In this document: positions 52,393 to 61,060 of the stretch, piece after piece
Position numbering within the stretch: the stretch's first letter is position 1
Layout of the letters: each line of letters begins with the position of its first letter
DNA from: Pseudomonadota bacterium
GTDB taxonomy: Bacteria > Desulfobacterota > Binatia > Binatales > Binataceae
Assembly (NCBI GenBank): GCA_021323675.1
Contig: JAJPKP010000021.1
Coordinates: forward strand, 152,502-216,501
DNA: 64,000 bases
Direction: 5' to 3'
The notes under the pieces: generated by a model
What the model was told of the DNA's origin: nothing
Databases searched by the model: none
Seen by the model: the letters and a program-made list of their open reading frames with translations, nothing else
Translations under genes and position numbers: made by a program

Positions 52393-52683
52393 CGTAACCT
52401 CCTGAAGGTTGGTTTGCATGAGGAATAGACGATCGATCCCGGCAAAAATCGCGGGGGCCCGGCAGAAAATGATCGGCCGGCAGCCGGCCATAGCCGGCCC
52501 TTCGCGCACGGTGGATAGCGCGGCCTATCGATCCGCGGAGACGGCACATTCATGCCGCCGAAGCGGAAATGACGCGCGCCGGCGCCGCTGCTGCCGCGGA
52601 TGCTGTGGACAAGAGAAGATCGAGCGGCTTGCAGTAGGGCGGTGACGGAGTGAATCTGCCTGAAAGAGTAAGAGTCAACGTTG

Positions 52684-53382
52684 ATGATCGAACTGGATGA
52701 GCCGCTTTCCGATCGCGAGATCGAGGAACTCGACGAGTTCCTGATGTCGGATGCTACTCCCGAGGAGAGCATGGACCTTGTCACGCTGGACGGGTTTCTG
52801 ACCTCGCTGGTGGTCGGTCCGGAGATGGTTCCGCCGAGCGTGTGGTTCAAGGCGGTCTGGGGCGGCGAGGATGAGCCGCGATTCGAGTCATCCCAGCAGG
52901 CGATGCGCGTGATCAGCCTGATCGTGCGCCATTTCAACACGCTAAGCTTGCTGCTCGAGGAACCGCCCGATTTCGCGCCGATTCTGTGGGAGCGCGAAGT
53001 GGAGGGGACGACCTATGAGATCGCCGACGATTGGTGCTGCGGCTTCATGGAGGGAGTGAGCCTGGCGTCCGAGGCTTGGGAGCCGCTTTTCAACGACGTG
53101 GAAAACCGCGGGATGCTGTGGCCGATCGTGGCGCTGGGCACTGAAGAAGGCTGGGAGGTGCTCGATGCGGACATCGATCCGGACGGCGCCGCACAGGCCG
53201 CGCTGGATGATCTCGAGTCTTCGGTGATCGCGATCAGCAGGTACTGGCGCGAGCGATGGCAGGAGCGGAGAGCGCCGTTGCGGGAAGCCTCGATTCGCCC
53301 GCGCCAGCTCCGCGCCGGGTGCGATGACCCGTGTCCCTGCGGGAGCGGGCGCAAGTACAAGTACTGCTGCGCGGAATCCTGA
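52684..53382 (+). CDS. YecA/UPF0149-family protein with SEC-C zinc motif
   Basis: A 232-residue protein. The first about 185 residues are the YecA/YgfB-type helical domain: LSDREIEELDEFLMSDATPEESMDLVTLDGFLTSLVVGPE, then DDWCCGFMEGV. The last 20 residues are the SEC-C zinc motif CPCGSGRKYKYCC as in SecA. SEC-C proteins bind the ribosome or SecA. A TTG at 52681 adjoins the ATG. The frame is divergent from the Spy-like gene with 291 bp between and no other gene in that gap. Confidence 0.92.
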   Translation: MIELDEPLSDREIEELDEFLMSDATPEESMDLVTLDGFLTSLVVGPEMVPPSVWFKAVWGGEDEPRFESSQQAMRVISLIVRHFNTLSLLLEEPPDFAPILWEREVEGTTYEIADDWCCGFMEGVSLASEAWEPLFNDVENRGMLWPIVALGTEEGWEVLDADIDPDGAAQAALDDLESSVIAISRYWRERWQERRAPLREASIRPRQLRAGCDDPCPCGSGRKYKYCCAES

Positions 53383-53510
53383 ATCTCTTTTGGTGCTTCG
53401 CAGCTTTCGCCCGCATCCAGCGGGCGCGAGCTCATCGCGACCGTGCTGCGAAGCCGGCCGGCTCGCCAATCTTGTAGCTCGGCCCGGCTTCGCAGCGAGC
53501 AACCGCCCGA

Positions 53511-55091
53511 TCAGATCGGCCTCGACAATGGCGAGACGCGCCCGTTTTCTCGAACCGGCTCAAATCCCTCGTACACGAACACGGGATCGTCGAGGTCGAT
53601 GGCGGGCAGGACGTCTTTCTCGTGCCAATAGTCCTGCGTGTGCTGCCATTCCGGCTTGGTGCCGCGTTTGGGCAGCAGATGCATCGCGCGCATCAGGTAG
53701 CCCGGATTGAAGTTCTGCGGATCGATCCAGGGCAACAACGGCATGTCCTTGTCCTCCGGCCTGAGCGCCGGCGTGACTTTCTTCGCCCCGATTGCCTTCA
53801 TGTGATTGAGCAGACGGCACACGAAGTCGGCAAGCAAATCGACTCTCAGCGTCCAGCTCGCCCGGAAATATCCGAATACCCAAACCAGATTGGGCACGCC
53901 GGTGAACATCATGCCGCGATAGGTGACCGTGTCCGAGAAGACCAGCGGCTTGCCATCGATCACAAAGTCGATATCTCCAAGCACGTTCATGTTGAAGCCG
54001 GTGGCCGTGACAATGATGTCAGCTTCGAGCGTCTTGCCCGACTTGAGGAGAATGCCCGACTCCGTGAAGCGGTCTATCTCGTCCGTGACGACCGATGCCT
54101 TGCCGGCGACGATTCCCTTGAACAGGTCGCCATCCGGAACGAAGGCGATGCGCTGCTGCCACGGCCGATAGCGGGGAGTGAAGTTCTTCTCAACTTCTTC
54201 GGGGCTGAGATAGGCGCGAACTCCCGCGAGCAACTCCTCCTTTACGGCCTCGGGTTCGGTGAAGGAACGGCGAGTGAAGACGGCCTGATCGTGCAGGATC
54301 TTCCGGCGCACGATTTCATGGATCCAGGATTCGTCGATCTGCAGGTCGCGCAGCGTGTTCGCGAGTTCGTTCTCGTTGAGCGCCGGAATGAAATAGGTCG
54401 GCGATCGCTGCAGCACCGTGATGTGCCGGGCATCGGGAGCCATCGCCGGAACGATCGTCGCCGTCGTGGCGCCCGAGCCGATGACGATCACGTTCTTGTC
54501 CTTGTAATCAAGGTCCTCCGGCCAGGTCTGCGGATGCACGATGCGGCCCTTGTACTTGTCCATCCCCGGCCACTCGGGCGTGTAACCCTGCGAATGCCGG
54601 TAGTATCCCTGGCACATCCAGAGGAAGTTTGCGGAGAAGCGGACCGTCTTTCCGGTGTCGGTCTGAACCGCCTCGATGGTCCAGAGATTGTCGCGGCTCG
54701 ACCACTGTGCCGAATTGATCTTGTGGCGATAGCGGATATGCCGGCGGAGATCGTTCTCCTGGATGACTTCGCCGAGATAGGCGAGGATTTCGCCCGCGGT
54801 CGCGATCGGCGCTCCGATCCACGGCTTGAAACGATAGCCGAAAGTGTACAGATCGCTGTCCGACCGGATGCCGGGATAGCGATGGGTTCGCCAGGTGCCT
54901 CCGAAGCTCTCCTGAGTTTCGAGGATCACGAAGCTTGTGCCCGGACACTGCTTGGTGAGGTGATAAGCCCCTCCAATCCCGGAGATTCCGGCGCCGACAA
55001 TAACGACGTCGAAATGCTCGGTCTTGCCGGCTGTCTTTGCGGGCGCCGACGGATGCTGAACAGAATTCGGTTCTTTAATCTGGGTATCCAT
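53511..55091 (-). CDS. Flavin-containing monooxygenase / Baeyer-Villiger type
   Basis: A 526-residue two-dinucleotide-domain flavoprotein. The FAD motif is VIVGAGISGIGGAYHL, the NADPH motif is NVIVIGSGATTATIVPAM, and the Baeyer-Villiger-like fingerprint KGRIVHPQTWP lies between them. It would insert oxygen into a ketone or oxidise a soft nucleophile with O2 and NADPH. A ribosome site is not strong. The neighbouring genes give no clear pathway. Confidence 0.9.
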   Translation of the reverse strand: MDTQIKEPNSVQHPSAPAKTAGKTEHFDVVIVGAGISGIGGAYHLTKQCPGTSFVILETQESFGGTWRTHRYPGIRSDSDLYTFGYRFKPWIGAPIATAGEILAYLGEVIQENDLRRHIRYRHKINSAQWSSRDNLWTIEAVQTDTGKTVRFSANFLWMCQGYYRHSQGYTPEWPGMDKYKGRIVHPQTWPEDLDYKDKNVIVIGSGATTATIVPAMAPDARHITVLQRSPTYFIPALNENELANTLRDLQIDESWIHEIVRRKILHDQAVFTRRSFTEPEAVKEELLAGVRAYLSPEEVEKNFTPRYRPWQQRIAFVPDGDLFKGIVAGKASVVTDEIDRFTESGILLKSGKTLEADIIVTATGFNMNVLGDIDFVIDGKPLVFSDTVTYRGMMFTGVPNLVWVFGYFRASWTLRVDLLADFVCRLLNHMKAIGAKKVTPALRPEDKDMPLLPWIDPQNFNPGYLMRAMHLLPKRGTKPEWQHTQDYWHEKDVLPAIDLDDPVFVYEGFEPVRENGRVSPLSRPI

Positions 55092-55909
55092 AACTTTGCC
55101 TCTCGCTCATTCGCGGCCGTTCGGCGAGCTCGCAAAGCTGGTTGAGCTGCCGTTCCTGTTTTTATTCATAGCTTCTGGCTGCTATCTCGCAGGCTGGACC
55201 GGGGACGGTTTATGCGCCGGCGGCAGTTGGCCAGCATCGATGGGCATCTCTCACTCCGCAACACAATCGCAGCCGAGAAGGGGCATTAGTCGTGCCAAGA
55301 AAAAATGCGAGCAAATGCGCCAGCTTCTCGTAAGACTGCGGCACCAAAGGAAACACTCGAATTGAGGAGACTGTTTCGATAGGCGTCAAGCCAAGGCATC
55401 TCTGACCAGCACAGTCATCTCTGCTCAAGACCTCCAAGATTAGAAATTCTGCTCGATGAACGCTGACAGTCTTGAGGCAAGACGCAGGTTCAGAATTGGT
55501 TTTGCAGCGCTTGCCACGATGGCGCCCGCAGCGATCGGATGAGCGCTCGTTGCCCGGCACCTGCACTCCGGCGCTGCTTTCCGCGATTGCGCATGGACGA
55601 CCTTCGATCCGCAAGCCGACAATCTTTCAAGCCGATCGGAGATCTCTAGCCACGCGGAAGCCTCTTACTTCGCTACGATTGCTCAAGTCCGAGAAATTTC
55701 GGGAAGAAGCGCGCAGGGTCGCGGGATCATCATGAACCACGTGCGCGCTCCAGAGCGCATCAAATCGAGCCGAACAAGCGATTCAATTTGGAAGAGTCGA
55801 GGATTTCCCGCTTTGCCCGTATGTTCAACGTCGGGGATTCTTGGAAATTTCCTCTATAGCAAAACCGGTCTTCTCCGCGATCGCGATCATGCATGCGGTA
55901 GCCAGATCG
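55092..55909. other. Intergenic region without a supported gene
   Basis: An 818-bp gap between the monooxygenase start and the end of the propeller gene. Frames such as 55210-55614 (minus) and 55732-55950 (plus) were read, but the translations are mixed-composition and not recognisable. GC is somewhat lower than in the flanks. It may be a decayed gene or acquired DNA; no transposase fragment or terminal repeat was seen. Confidence 0.45.
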
Positions 55910-56992
55910 TCAGGGTATCGACATGCCGAATCGAAGGGGGCCCGGGATGAACAGATTGCTCTTCTTTGCGTTTTGGCCGATGACCACCGAAGGGACCAGA
56001 CTCCCGCCTGAACTCAATTGCGCCGCGCTGAATGAAACGACCTGTTGTTGATCGAAGCCGCAACTTCCGTTGTCGGGACCGACCGATACCCACAGGTTGC
56101 CGGTCCTGTCAAAATCCATCCCGCCCAGACAAGACCCGCTGCCGTTGATAGTTCCAAAGACGGTCGAGGTAATCGTGACAGAAGGCGCCAGCGCCTGACT
56201 TCCGGAACCTGCCAGATCCGACGCGGCGAACATCTCAATCACATCCTGGCTGTCGCGGTCACCGGCAAGCCAGAGATTGCCCGCTCTATCGAACGCCATA
56301 TCGATGGGGTGCAATCCGTCCACCAGCGGAACCTCGAGTTCGGGATTGGGCGGACCACTCGTGGCTTCCTGGTCAGGGGTGAACTTCATGATCGCGAACG
56401 GATCTCCGAACGCCACCGCCCACAGATCGCCTTGGCTGTCGAAGTGGAGACTCAGAGGCGCAAACGTAGCCGACGATATCTCCACGATCGGAGCGGGCGA
56501 GCCGCTCTTGTTGAGCTGCTTCTTCGCCAGCTCTTTGATCTCCCGGTTCAAGGTGTCCGAAACCCATAGGTTGCCCTTTGAGTCAAACGCCATTCCTTGC
56601 GCCACTCCCCAATCCGAACCGCGTAAGACAAGCGGACGGACCGATCTGCCTCCGCGCAGTTTCGCCACATCGTCTCGCGTAATTCTCAAAATCGGCGCGC
56701 CTGGCTGATTGTCATTGATTCCCTGAAATGACACCCAGAGATTGTTGGCGGGATCGAATGCCATCGCGTAGGGTGCAAAGAAGCTCCGGCTGCTGATAGC
56801 GATCTGTGGGCGAGGCGTACCGCTCCGTTTCAGGGCGTTCCCCTGAAACTCATATATGGCCTTTTCACCTCCCACCCAGAGTCCCTGTTTCGGGGCATTC
56901 GCGGCCGCGGCCGGGTAGTCCGCGAGCGATGCGGCGGCTAAAGCCAGAGCTATCGATATGAGTCGGAAGACCGCGCGACGCACGCTTGCCAC
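55910..56992 (-). CDS. Secreted beta-propeller (NHL/SMP-30-like) protein
   Basis: About 360 residues. A signal peptide follows the GTG start (ISIALALAAASLA, then AAANA). The rest is made of propeller blades with repeated AFDxxGNLWVS-type strands: MAFDPANNLWVSFQG, MAFDSKGNLWVSDTL, MAFDRAGNLWLAGD and MDFDRTGNLWVSVGP. At least six such blades point to an NHL or gluconolactonase-like barrel. The start is uncertain: GTGs at 56992 and 56983 follow GGGGGAGG, while the ATG at 57040 has no ribosome site. Confidence 0.8.
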   Translation of the reverse strand: MASVRRAVFRLISIALALAAASLADYPAAAANAPKQGLWVGGEKAIYEFQGNALKRSGTPRPQIAISSRSFFAPYAMAFDPANNLWVSFQGINDNQPGAPILRITRDDVAKLRGGRSVRPLVLRGSDWGVAQGMAFDSKGNLWVSDTLNREIKELAKKQLNKSGSPAPIVEISSATFAPLSLHFDSQGDLWAVAFGDPFAIMKFTPDQEATSGPPNPELEVPLVDGLHPIDMAFDRAGNLWLAGDRDSQDVIEMFAASDLAGSGSQALAPSVTITSTVFGTINGSGSCLGGMDFDRTGNLWVSVGPDNGSCGFDQQQVVSFSAAQLSSGGSLVPSVVIGQNAKKSNLFIPGPLRFGMSIP

Positions 56993-57157
56993 TGCCTCCC
57001 CCTTTATATTTCTACGAAACGTTGCGCGACACGATGCCATGATGTCAAGCCGATTACAACTCTCAGTGGTGATCCTGTGGAAGATCACGTCCGAAGGACA
57101 CGACGCTCATCACTCGATATGTCCCAATGAGGTGCCGCGACCGACCGGGGCAAAGAT

Positions 57158-57235
57158 TGGTGGACGCACCAGGACTTGAACCTGGGACCCCTTGCATGTG
57201 AGGCAAGTGCTCTAACCGGGCTGAGCTATGCGTCC
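57158..57235 (-). tRNA. tRNA-Val (CAC anticodon)
   Basis: On the minus strand a cloverleaf with acceptor stem GGACGCA/TGCGTCC, D arm TAGCTCAGCCCGGTTAGAGC, anticodon stem CTTGC/GCAAG around loop CTCACAT (anticodon CAC), T arm CCAGGTTCAAGTCCTGG, discriminator A and an encoded CCA. Valine fits the CAC anticodon and the overall body. Confidence 0.93.
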
Positions 57236-57492
57236 ACCGGGGAACTGCGATTATCTCGCCCGCCCGCCAGCGTGACAAGAGTCGCCGCCGGTCTCGCCAC
57301 AAACATTGGAGATGTGCGGGGCATAAACATTGGAAAATGTCCGCGAAGTGCAGGAGCCGCGCGATGGGATAGTCGAGGGGCGCTTTGCGGGCATCGGGCT
57401 CTCCTCGCGGTTTGCATTCCGTGACGGAACGACGAGAATGGGTGCGCGAAGTCGGTTCGCCGTTCGAGCCGGCCGTATTGGAGCCCTTATAA

Positions 57493-58398
57493 GTGAAGAT
57501 TTCTGAGGCGGTAAAGCAGGTCCCCTCCGTCAAACCCGGCAGTTACAGCGACGGTCATCCGCTCGACACGGTTCATTACCTCGAATGCAAGCTGATTCTT
57601 AAACCAGACCGGTTCACTTCACCTCCGACTTTTCACGAATTCGGAAAACTCGCCCGCCGGGCCGCCGAGGATCTCGATATCGGATTCTCGACCGCGGGGA
57701 TCAAGGACCTGCGTCCGCGAATTCGTGAGGTCGTTTTCCTGGACACCAAGGATTTCGCCCTCTACAACAACGCCTTCATCCTGCGCAGGCGTATCGAATA
57801 CCAGGACGGTTTTCCGATCGGAGATCCGGAAGTCGTCTTCAAATTCCGCCATCCCGACCTGCAGGCCGCGGCCGAGATGGATGTGCGGCCGAACATCGTC
57901 GGTGACTACCGAATCAAGTTCAAGGCGGAGGCGCTGCCGCTCAAGGACAAGCTTGGCGGAATCCGCCTTCTATACTCGCACAACGTCGAGTTCGCGCTTC
58001 GGCGCGAGATGCATTCGGTGTCGCTCGCGGCGCTTGCGGATTTCTTTCCGCCGCTGGCGAAGCTCGGCAAATCGGCCAAGAAGGTCTCGCTGGTAAATCA
58101 CACTATCGTCGAGGAAGTGCTCCAATACCTCGGAGTGATCGATTTCGGAAAGGGAGTCACCGCCCGCACGAACGCCGCGCTATGGCGCGAGCGCGGCGAT
58201 CACAAGCTGCTCATCGGAGAATTTTCCTTCGAATGCAAATTCAAGCGCCGGAGCGATTTGCATGAGAAGGCACTCGAGCGTTGCCGGCGTTTCTTTATCG
58301 CGCTTCAGGACACCGCCAAAGACTGGATTTCGCTGGGGACCACCAAAACCGGAATCGTTTACCGCTTGAAGGGCAATCCGCCCCAAAGCCACGAATGA
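57493..58398 (+). CDS. CYTH-like (triphosphate tunnel) domain protein, tentative
   Basis: A 301-residue protein of unknown role. Pairs of alternating charged beta strands look like a CYTH or VTC tunnel: YLECKLILKP near the start, VVFLDTKDFALYNNAFILRRRIEY, EVVFKFRHPD and, later, EFSFECKFKR. The E-x-K at the N-terminus and the R-x-R strand are the usual phosphate-binding pattern of that fold. The start is a GTG at 57493 with GGAG upstream. No partner adenylate cyclase or polyphosphate gene is nearby. The assignment is inference. Confidence 0.65.
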   Translation: MKISEAVKQVPSVKPGSYSDGHPLDTVHYLECKLILKPDRFTSPPTFHEFGKLARRAAEDLDIGFSTAGIKDLRPRIREVVFLDTKDFALYNNAFILRRRIEYQDGFPIGDPEVVFKFRHPDLQAAAEMDVRPNIVGDYRIKFKAEALPLKDKLGGIRLLYSHNVEFALRREMHSVSLAALADFFPPLAKLGKSAKKVSLVNHTIVEEVLQYLGVIDFGKGVTARTNAALWRERGDHKLLIGEFSFECKFKRRSDLHEKALERCRRFFIALQDTAKDWISLGTTKTGIVYRLKGNPPQSHE

Positions 58399-58483
58399 AA
58401 GCATCCTCCCGCCCTCCGGCGGGCGGGATTGACCTCGGCAAGCCTGTTGGGTGAAGGTGTCCCAGGCGATTGGAGGAACGGCG

Positions 58484-59089
58484 ATGGCGCGACTGAGGCA
58501 GGTCAGCCTTGCGGAGGCATCTCCCGAGATCAAGGAACTCTACAAGCAATTCTTCGGCGACCGCGACCCGGTGAAGGAGCCGGGCACGGCGACGGGCACG
58601 CCGGGCGACTACTGGACAACCTTCGCGCTGGTGCCCGATCTTCTCTTTCAGGCGCGCAACACCCTGGGCGCGATGATGGCGCCGGGGCGCAAGCTGCCCG
58701 CCGCCCTGCGCGAACTCGCGATTTTGCGCACCGGGATCGTCGGCGACTCCCGCTTCGAGTATTCGCAGCATCTCAAGGTCGCGCGGATGGTCGGAGTCGC
58801 GGAGGAAAAGCTCCAGGCGATCAAGGGATGGGCGCTCAGCGACAAGTTCTCGCCTGTTGAACGCGCGGTGATGCAGGCGACCGACGAGCTGGTCGGCCGC
58901 AACCTGGTCGAAGACGAGACCTTCGCCGAACTCAAGCGCCATCTGCCGGACGAGCAGATTCTGGAATTGTTCTATGTGATCGGACTGTGGCGGATGCACG
59001 GGATGATCGTGCGCGCGCTGCACCTCGAGTACGATAACGACACCACGGCGCGGATGAAGGAAATTCCGGCGCCGCCGCCCAAAAAATGA
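58484..59089 (+). CDS. Carboxymuconolactone decarboxylase-family (AhpD-like) protein
   Basis: A 201-residue all-helical protein of the CMD family. The region RELAILRTGIVGDSRFEYSQHLKVARMVGVAEEKLQAI is the typical core. The Cys-x2-Cys peroxidase motif of AhpD is absent (ILRTGIV...EYSQH instead), so it is closer to the gamma-carboxymuconolactone decarboxylase branch or a related enzyme. GGAGGAACGG precedes the ATG at 58484. Its stop overlaps the methylase start by 4 bp. Confidence 0.87.
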   Translation: MARLRQVSLAEASPEIKELYKQFFGDRDPVKEPGTATGTPGDYWTTFALVPDLLFQARNTLGAMMAPGRKLPAALRELAILRTGIVGDSRFEYSQHLKVARMVGVAEEKLQAIKGWALSDKFSPVERAVMQATDELVGRNLVEDETFAELKRHLPDEQILELFYVIGLWRMHGMIVRALHLEYDNDTTARMKEIPAPPPKK

Positions 59090-59901
59090 ACGCTTCGGTC
59101 GCCGTCCCGGAAACGAGCCGCGACGGCGCACCGCTCAAGCCTCCTCTGAAGTGGGCGGGAGGCAAGCGATGGCTTGTGCCGCGCATCCTGACGCTATGGA
59201 AGGAATGCGGCGCCCCGCGCCTGGTTGAGCCGCTTTGCGGCGGACTGGCGGTCGCGATCGGCCTGATGCCGCCGCGCGCGCTGCTCAACGACATCAACCC
59301 GCACAACGTAAATTTCTATCGATGGCTTCAGCGGGGGCTCACGATCTCGATGCCGATGGAGAATCGCGCGAGCCTCTATTACGCGCATCGCGCACGATTC
59401 AACGAATTGATCGAGACGGGGCAGGCCGAATCCGAACAGGCGGCCGCGCTCTTCTACTATCTGAATCGCACCGGGTACAACGGGCTGTGCCGGTTCAATT
59501 CCAAGGGGCGATTCAACGTTCCGTTCGGCAGATACAAACGGATCGCCTACGTGCGCGATTTTTCCGCGTACCGCCAGGCGTTTGCGGGATGGACCTTCAG
59601 CTCGGGCGACTTCGAGGCGGTCGATCGCAAGGACAGCGACTTCGTCTATGCGGACCCGCCCTACGACGTGCGGTTTACGCAGTACTCGCAGCGGGATTTT
59701 CGATGGGACGATCAGGTGCGTCTTGCGCGATGGATGGCCGCTCATCGCGGACCCGCGGCGATCTCCAACCAGGCGACGGAACGCGTGCTGGAACTATATC
59801 GGCGACTTGGCTTTGAAATCGAAATCCTGCCCGCGCCGCGCCGCATAAGCTGCACCGGCGACCGCACTCCGGCCAACGAAGTCCTGGCGATCAAGAGGTA
59901 G
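59086..59901 (+). CDS. dam: Dam-type DNA (adenine-N6) methyltransferase
   Basis: A 271-residue D12-class adenine methylase. The SAM site starts LKWAGGKRWLVPRI and includes EPLCGGLAVAIGL, and the catalytic motif IV is DPPY in VYADPPYDVRFTQYSQ. The target-recognition loop (NRTGYNGLCRFNSKGRFNVPFG) resembles that of Dam and DpnM enzymes. No endonuclease lies beside it, so it is an orphan methylase. It is coupled by ATGA overlap to the CMD-like gene, an unusual pairing. The recognised sequence, likely GATC, is inferred. Confidence 0.9.
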   Translation: MNASVAVPETSRDGAPLKPPLKWAGGKRWLVPRILTLWKECGAPRLVEPLCGGLAVAIGLMPPRALLNDINPHNVNFYRWLQRGLTISMPMENRASLYYAHRARFNELIETGQAESEQAAALFYYLNRTGYNGLCRFNSKGRFNVPFGRYKRIAYVRDFSAYRQAFAGWTFSSGDFEAVDRKDSDFVYADPPYDVRFTQYSQRDFRWDDQVRLARWMAAHRGPAAISNQATERVLELYRRLGFEIEILPAPRRISCTGDRTPANEVLAIKR

Positions 59902-59922
59902 CCCGCGCCTGATACGCGCGTG

Positions 59923-60351
59923 TCAGTTTTCGGGCGGGAGCAGGCGGATTACTTCGGCGCGGCCCCATTCCACTTCCGCGCGATGCCGATTCGCCATCGC
60001 GGCCAGATAGTCATGAATCGGACCGCTCTTGGGCGCTATCGCCAGCGCCTCCTCGGTTTTCCGCGCGACCCATTCCTGCCCGCGCGCCAGCAACGCGAGC
60101 CGTTCGCGCACCGTCGGCAGCGCCGCAACCTTGGCGGCAAACGGTCCGGTTTTTTGGGAAGGCGTGCCGCCGTTCCGGGAGATGAGAGCCGCGAGGTCGC
60201 TGACGTTGCGCATCTCTTCCTGGCGCGAGCCTTGGAGAAAGCGCCGCAACTCGCCTTGCTCGACCTCGCCCGCGAGTTCTTCGAGCGCCAGCACGCCGGC
60301 GCGCTCAGATTCGAGCAACAGATTGAGAATCTGCTCGAGACGCGGATCCAT
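59923..60351 (-). CDS. Hypothetical helical protein, possibly ferritin-like (DUF6306-type)
   Basis: A 142-residue protein predicted to be mostly helical: ESERAGVLALEELAG, RQEEMRNVSDLAALIS, RLALLARGQEWVARKTEEALA. Several Glu and His in the helices could bind metal as in ferritin-like folds. There is no signal peptide. The name is only a resemblance. It lies convergent with the methylase and near a PPOX-fold gene. Confidence 0.6.
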   Translation of the reverse strand: MDPRLEQILNLLLESERAGVLALEELAGEVEQGELRRFLQGSRQEEMRNVSDLAALISRNGGTPSQKTGPFAAKVAALPTVRERLALLARGQEWVARKTEEALAIAPKSGPIHDYLAAMANRHRAEVEWGRAEVIRLLPPEN

Positions 60352-60415
60352 CAGGCGAATCTAGGCAGGCTCAGCGATTTGGCGCAAGCCGGATGCCGCG
60401 CGGGCGCCCGGCCGG

Positions 60416-60958
60416 CTATCCGCGAATTCGCGGGCCGGTCGGTATCGCGTAGTTTGGCGATGCCATCTTGCTGCCTGGCTCGTAATAACGCTTCGCCCAG
60501 ATGCCGGTGTACGGTTCGTTCGGATTCGGCATCCGCCACGTGGTCACCTTCGCGCGCGCGAATTCGACTCCGATGAGCGCGCGCGGCTGATCGCGGGTTT
60601 CGCTCAGGTAGAAGTCCGCCGCGGATTCATCGACGTAGCGGCACGCTATCCGCCGATAGATATCGTCCCACTTTCGATCCTCGCCGACTTCATAGAAGAT
60701 GCGCGCGGCGCCTTCGACCAGAACCTTGCGATACAACCCCGTGTCTTCATCGACCGTGATCGCGACGCGCGGCTCGCGCCGGATGTTCGCGAGAAACGCG
60801 GAATGCTTTCGCGGAGTGATGAGAATGGAATCGCGTTCGTAGATGAACCATACGGGAACGACGGTCGGGGCTCCGTCGGCGCGTACGGTGGCGATGCGGG
60901 CGAGATGGTTTCGTTCGGCGAGAAAATCCTCGATTTCGCGATGCGTAAGCTTCGGCAT
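60416..60958 (-). CDS. Pyridoxamine-5'-phosphate-oxidase-fold (PPOX) protein
   Basis: A 180-residue split-barrel flavoprotein. It reads HLARIATVRADGAPTVVPVWFIYERDSILI, then SAFLANIRREPRVAITVDED and a C-terminal WAKRYYEP tail. Relatives use FMN, F420 or haem. The longer C-terminal part hints at an F420-dependent or nitroreductase-like type, which is only a guess. The ATG at 60958 starts the family-like part, though the frame is open upstream to 61000. It is near the end of the RND gene. Confidence 0.85.
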   Translation of the reverse strand: MPKLTHREIEDFLAERNHLARIATVRADGAPTVVPVWFIYERDSILITPRKHSAFLANIRREPRVAITVDEDTGLYRKVLVEGAARIFYEVGEDRKWDDIYRRIACRYVDESAADFYLSETRDQPRALIGVEFARAKVTTWRMPNPNEPYTGIWAKRYYEPGSKMASPNYAIPTGPRIRG

Positions 60959-61060
60959 GAGACCGCTCCAAAATCCGCCGTGTTGGCGATCAGGACGCAA
61001 TAGTCGCTCGCCTACCCGCGTTTGGCAAACGCGCGTGAACGATCGTCTTGCGGGATGCGT

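Noticed and set aside
55210..55614. Minus-strand frame of 134 codons as a possible transposase fragment
   Set aside because: No DDE or HTH motif, no terminal repeats, mixed composition.
57158..57235. tRNA-Val as an integration site of a mobile element
   Set aside because: No integrase nearby and no repeat of the tRNA 3' end was noticed elsewhere in the window.
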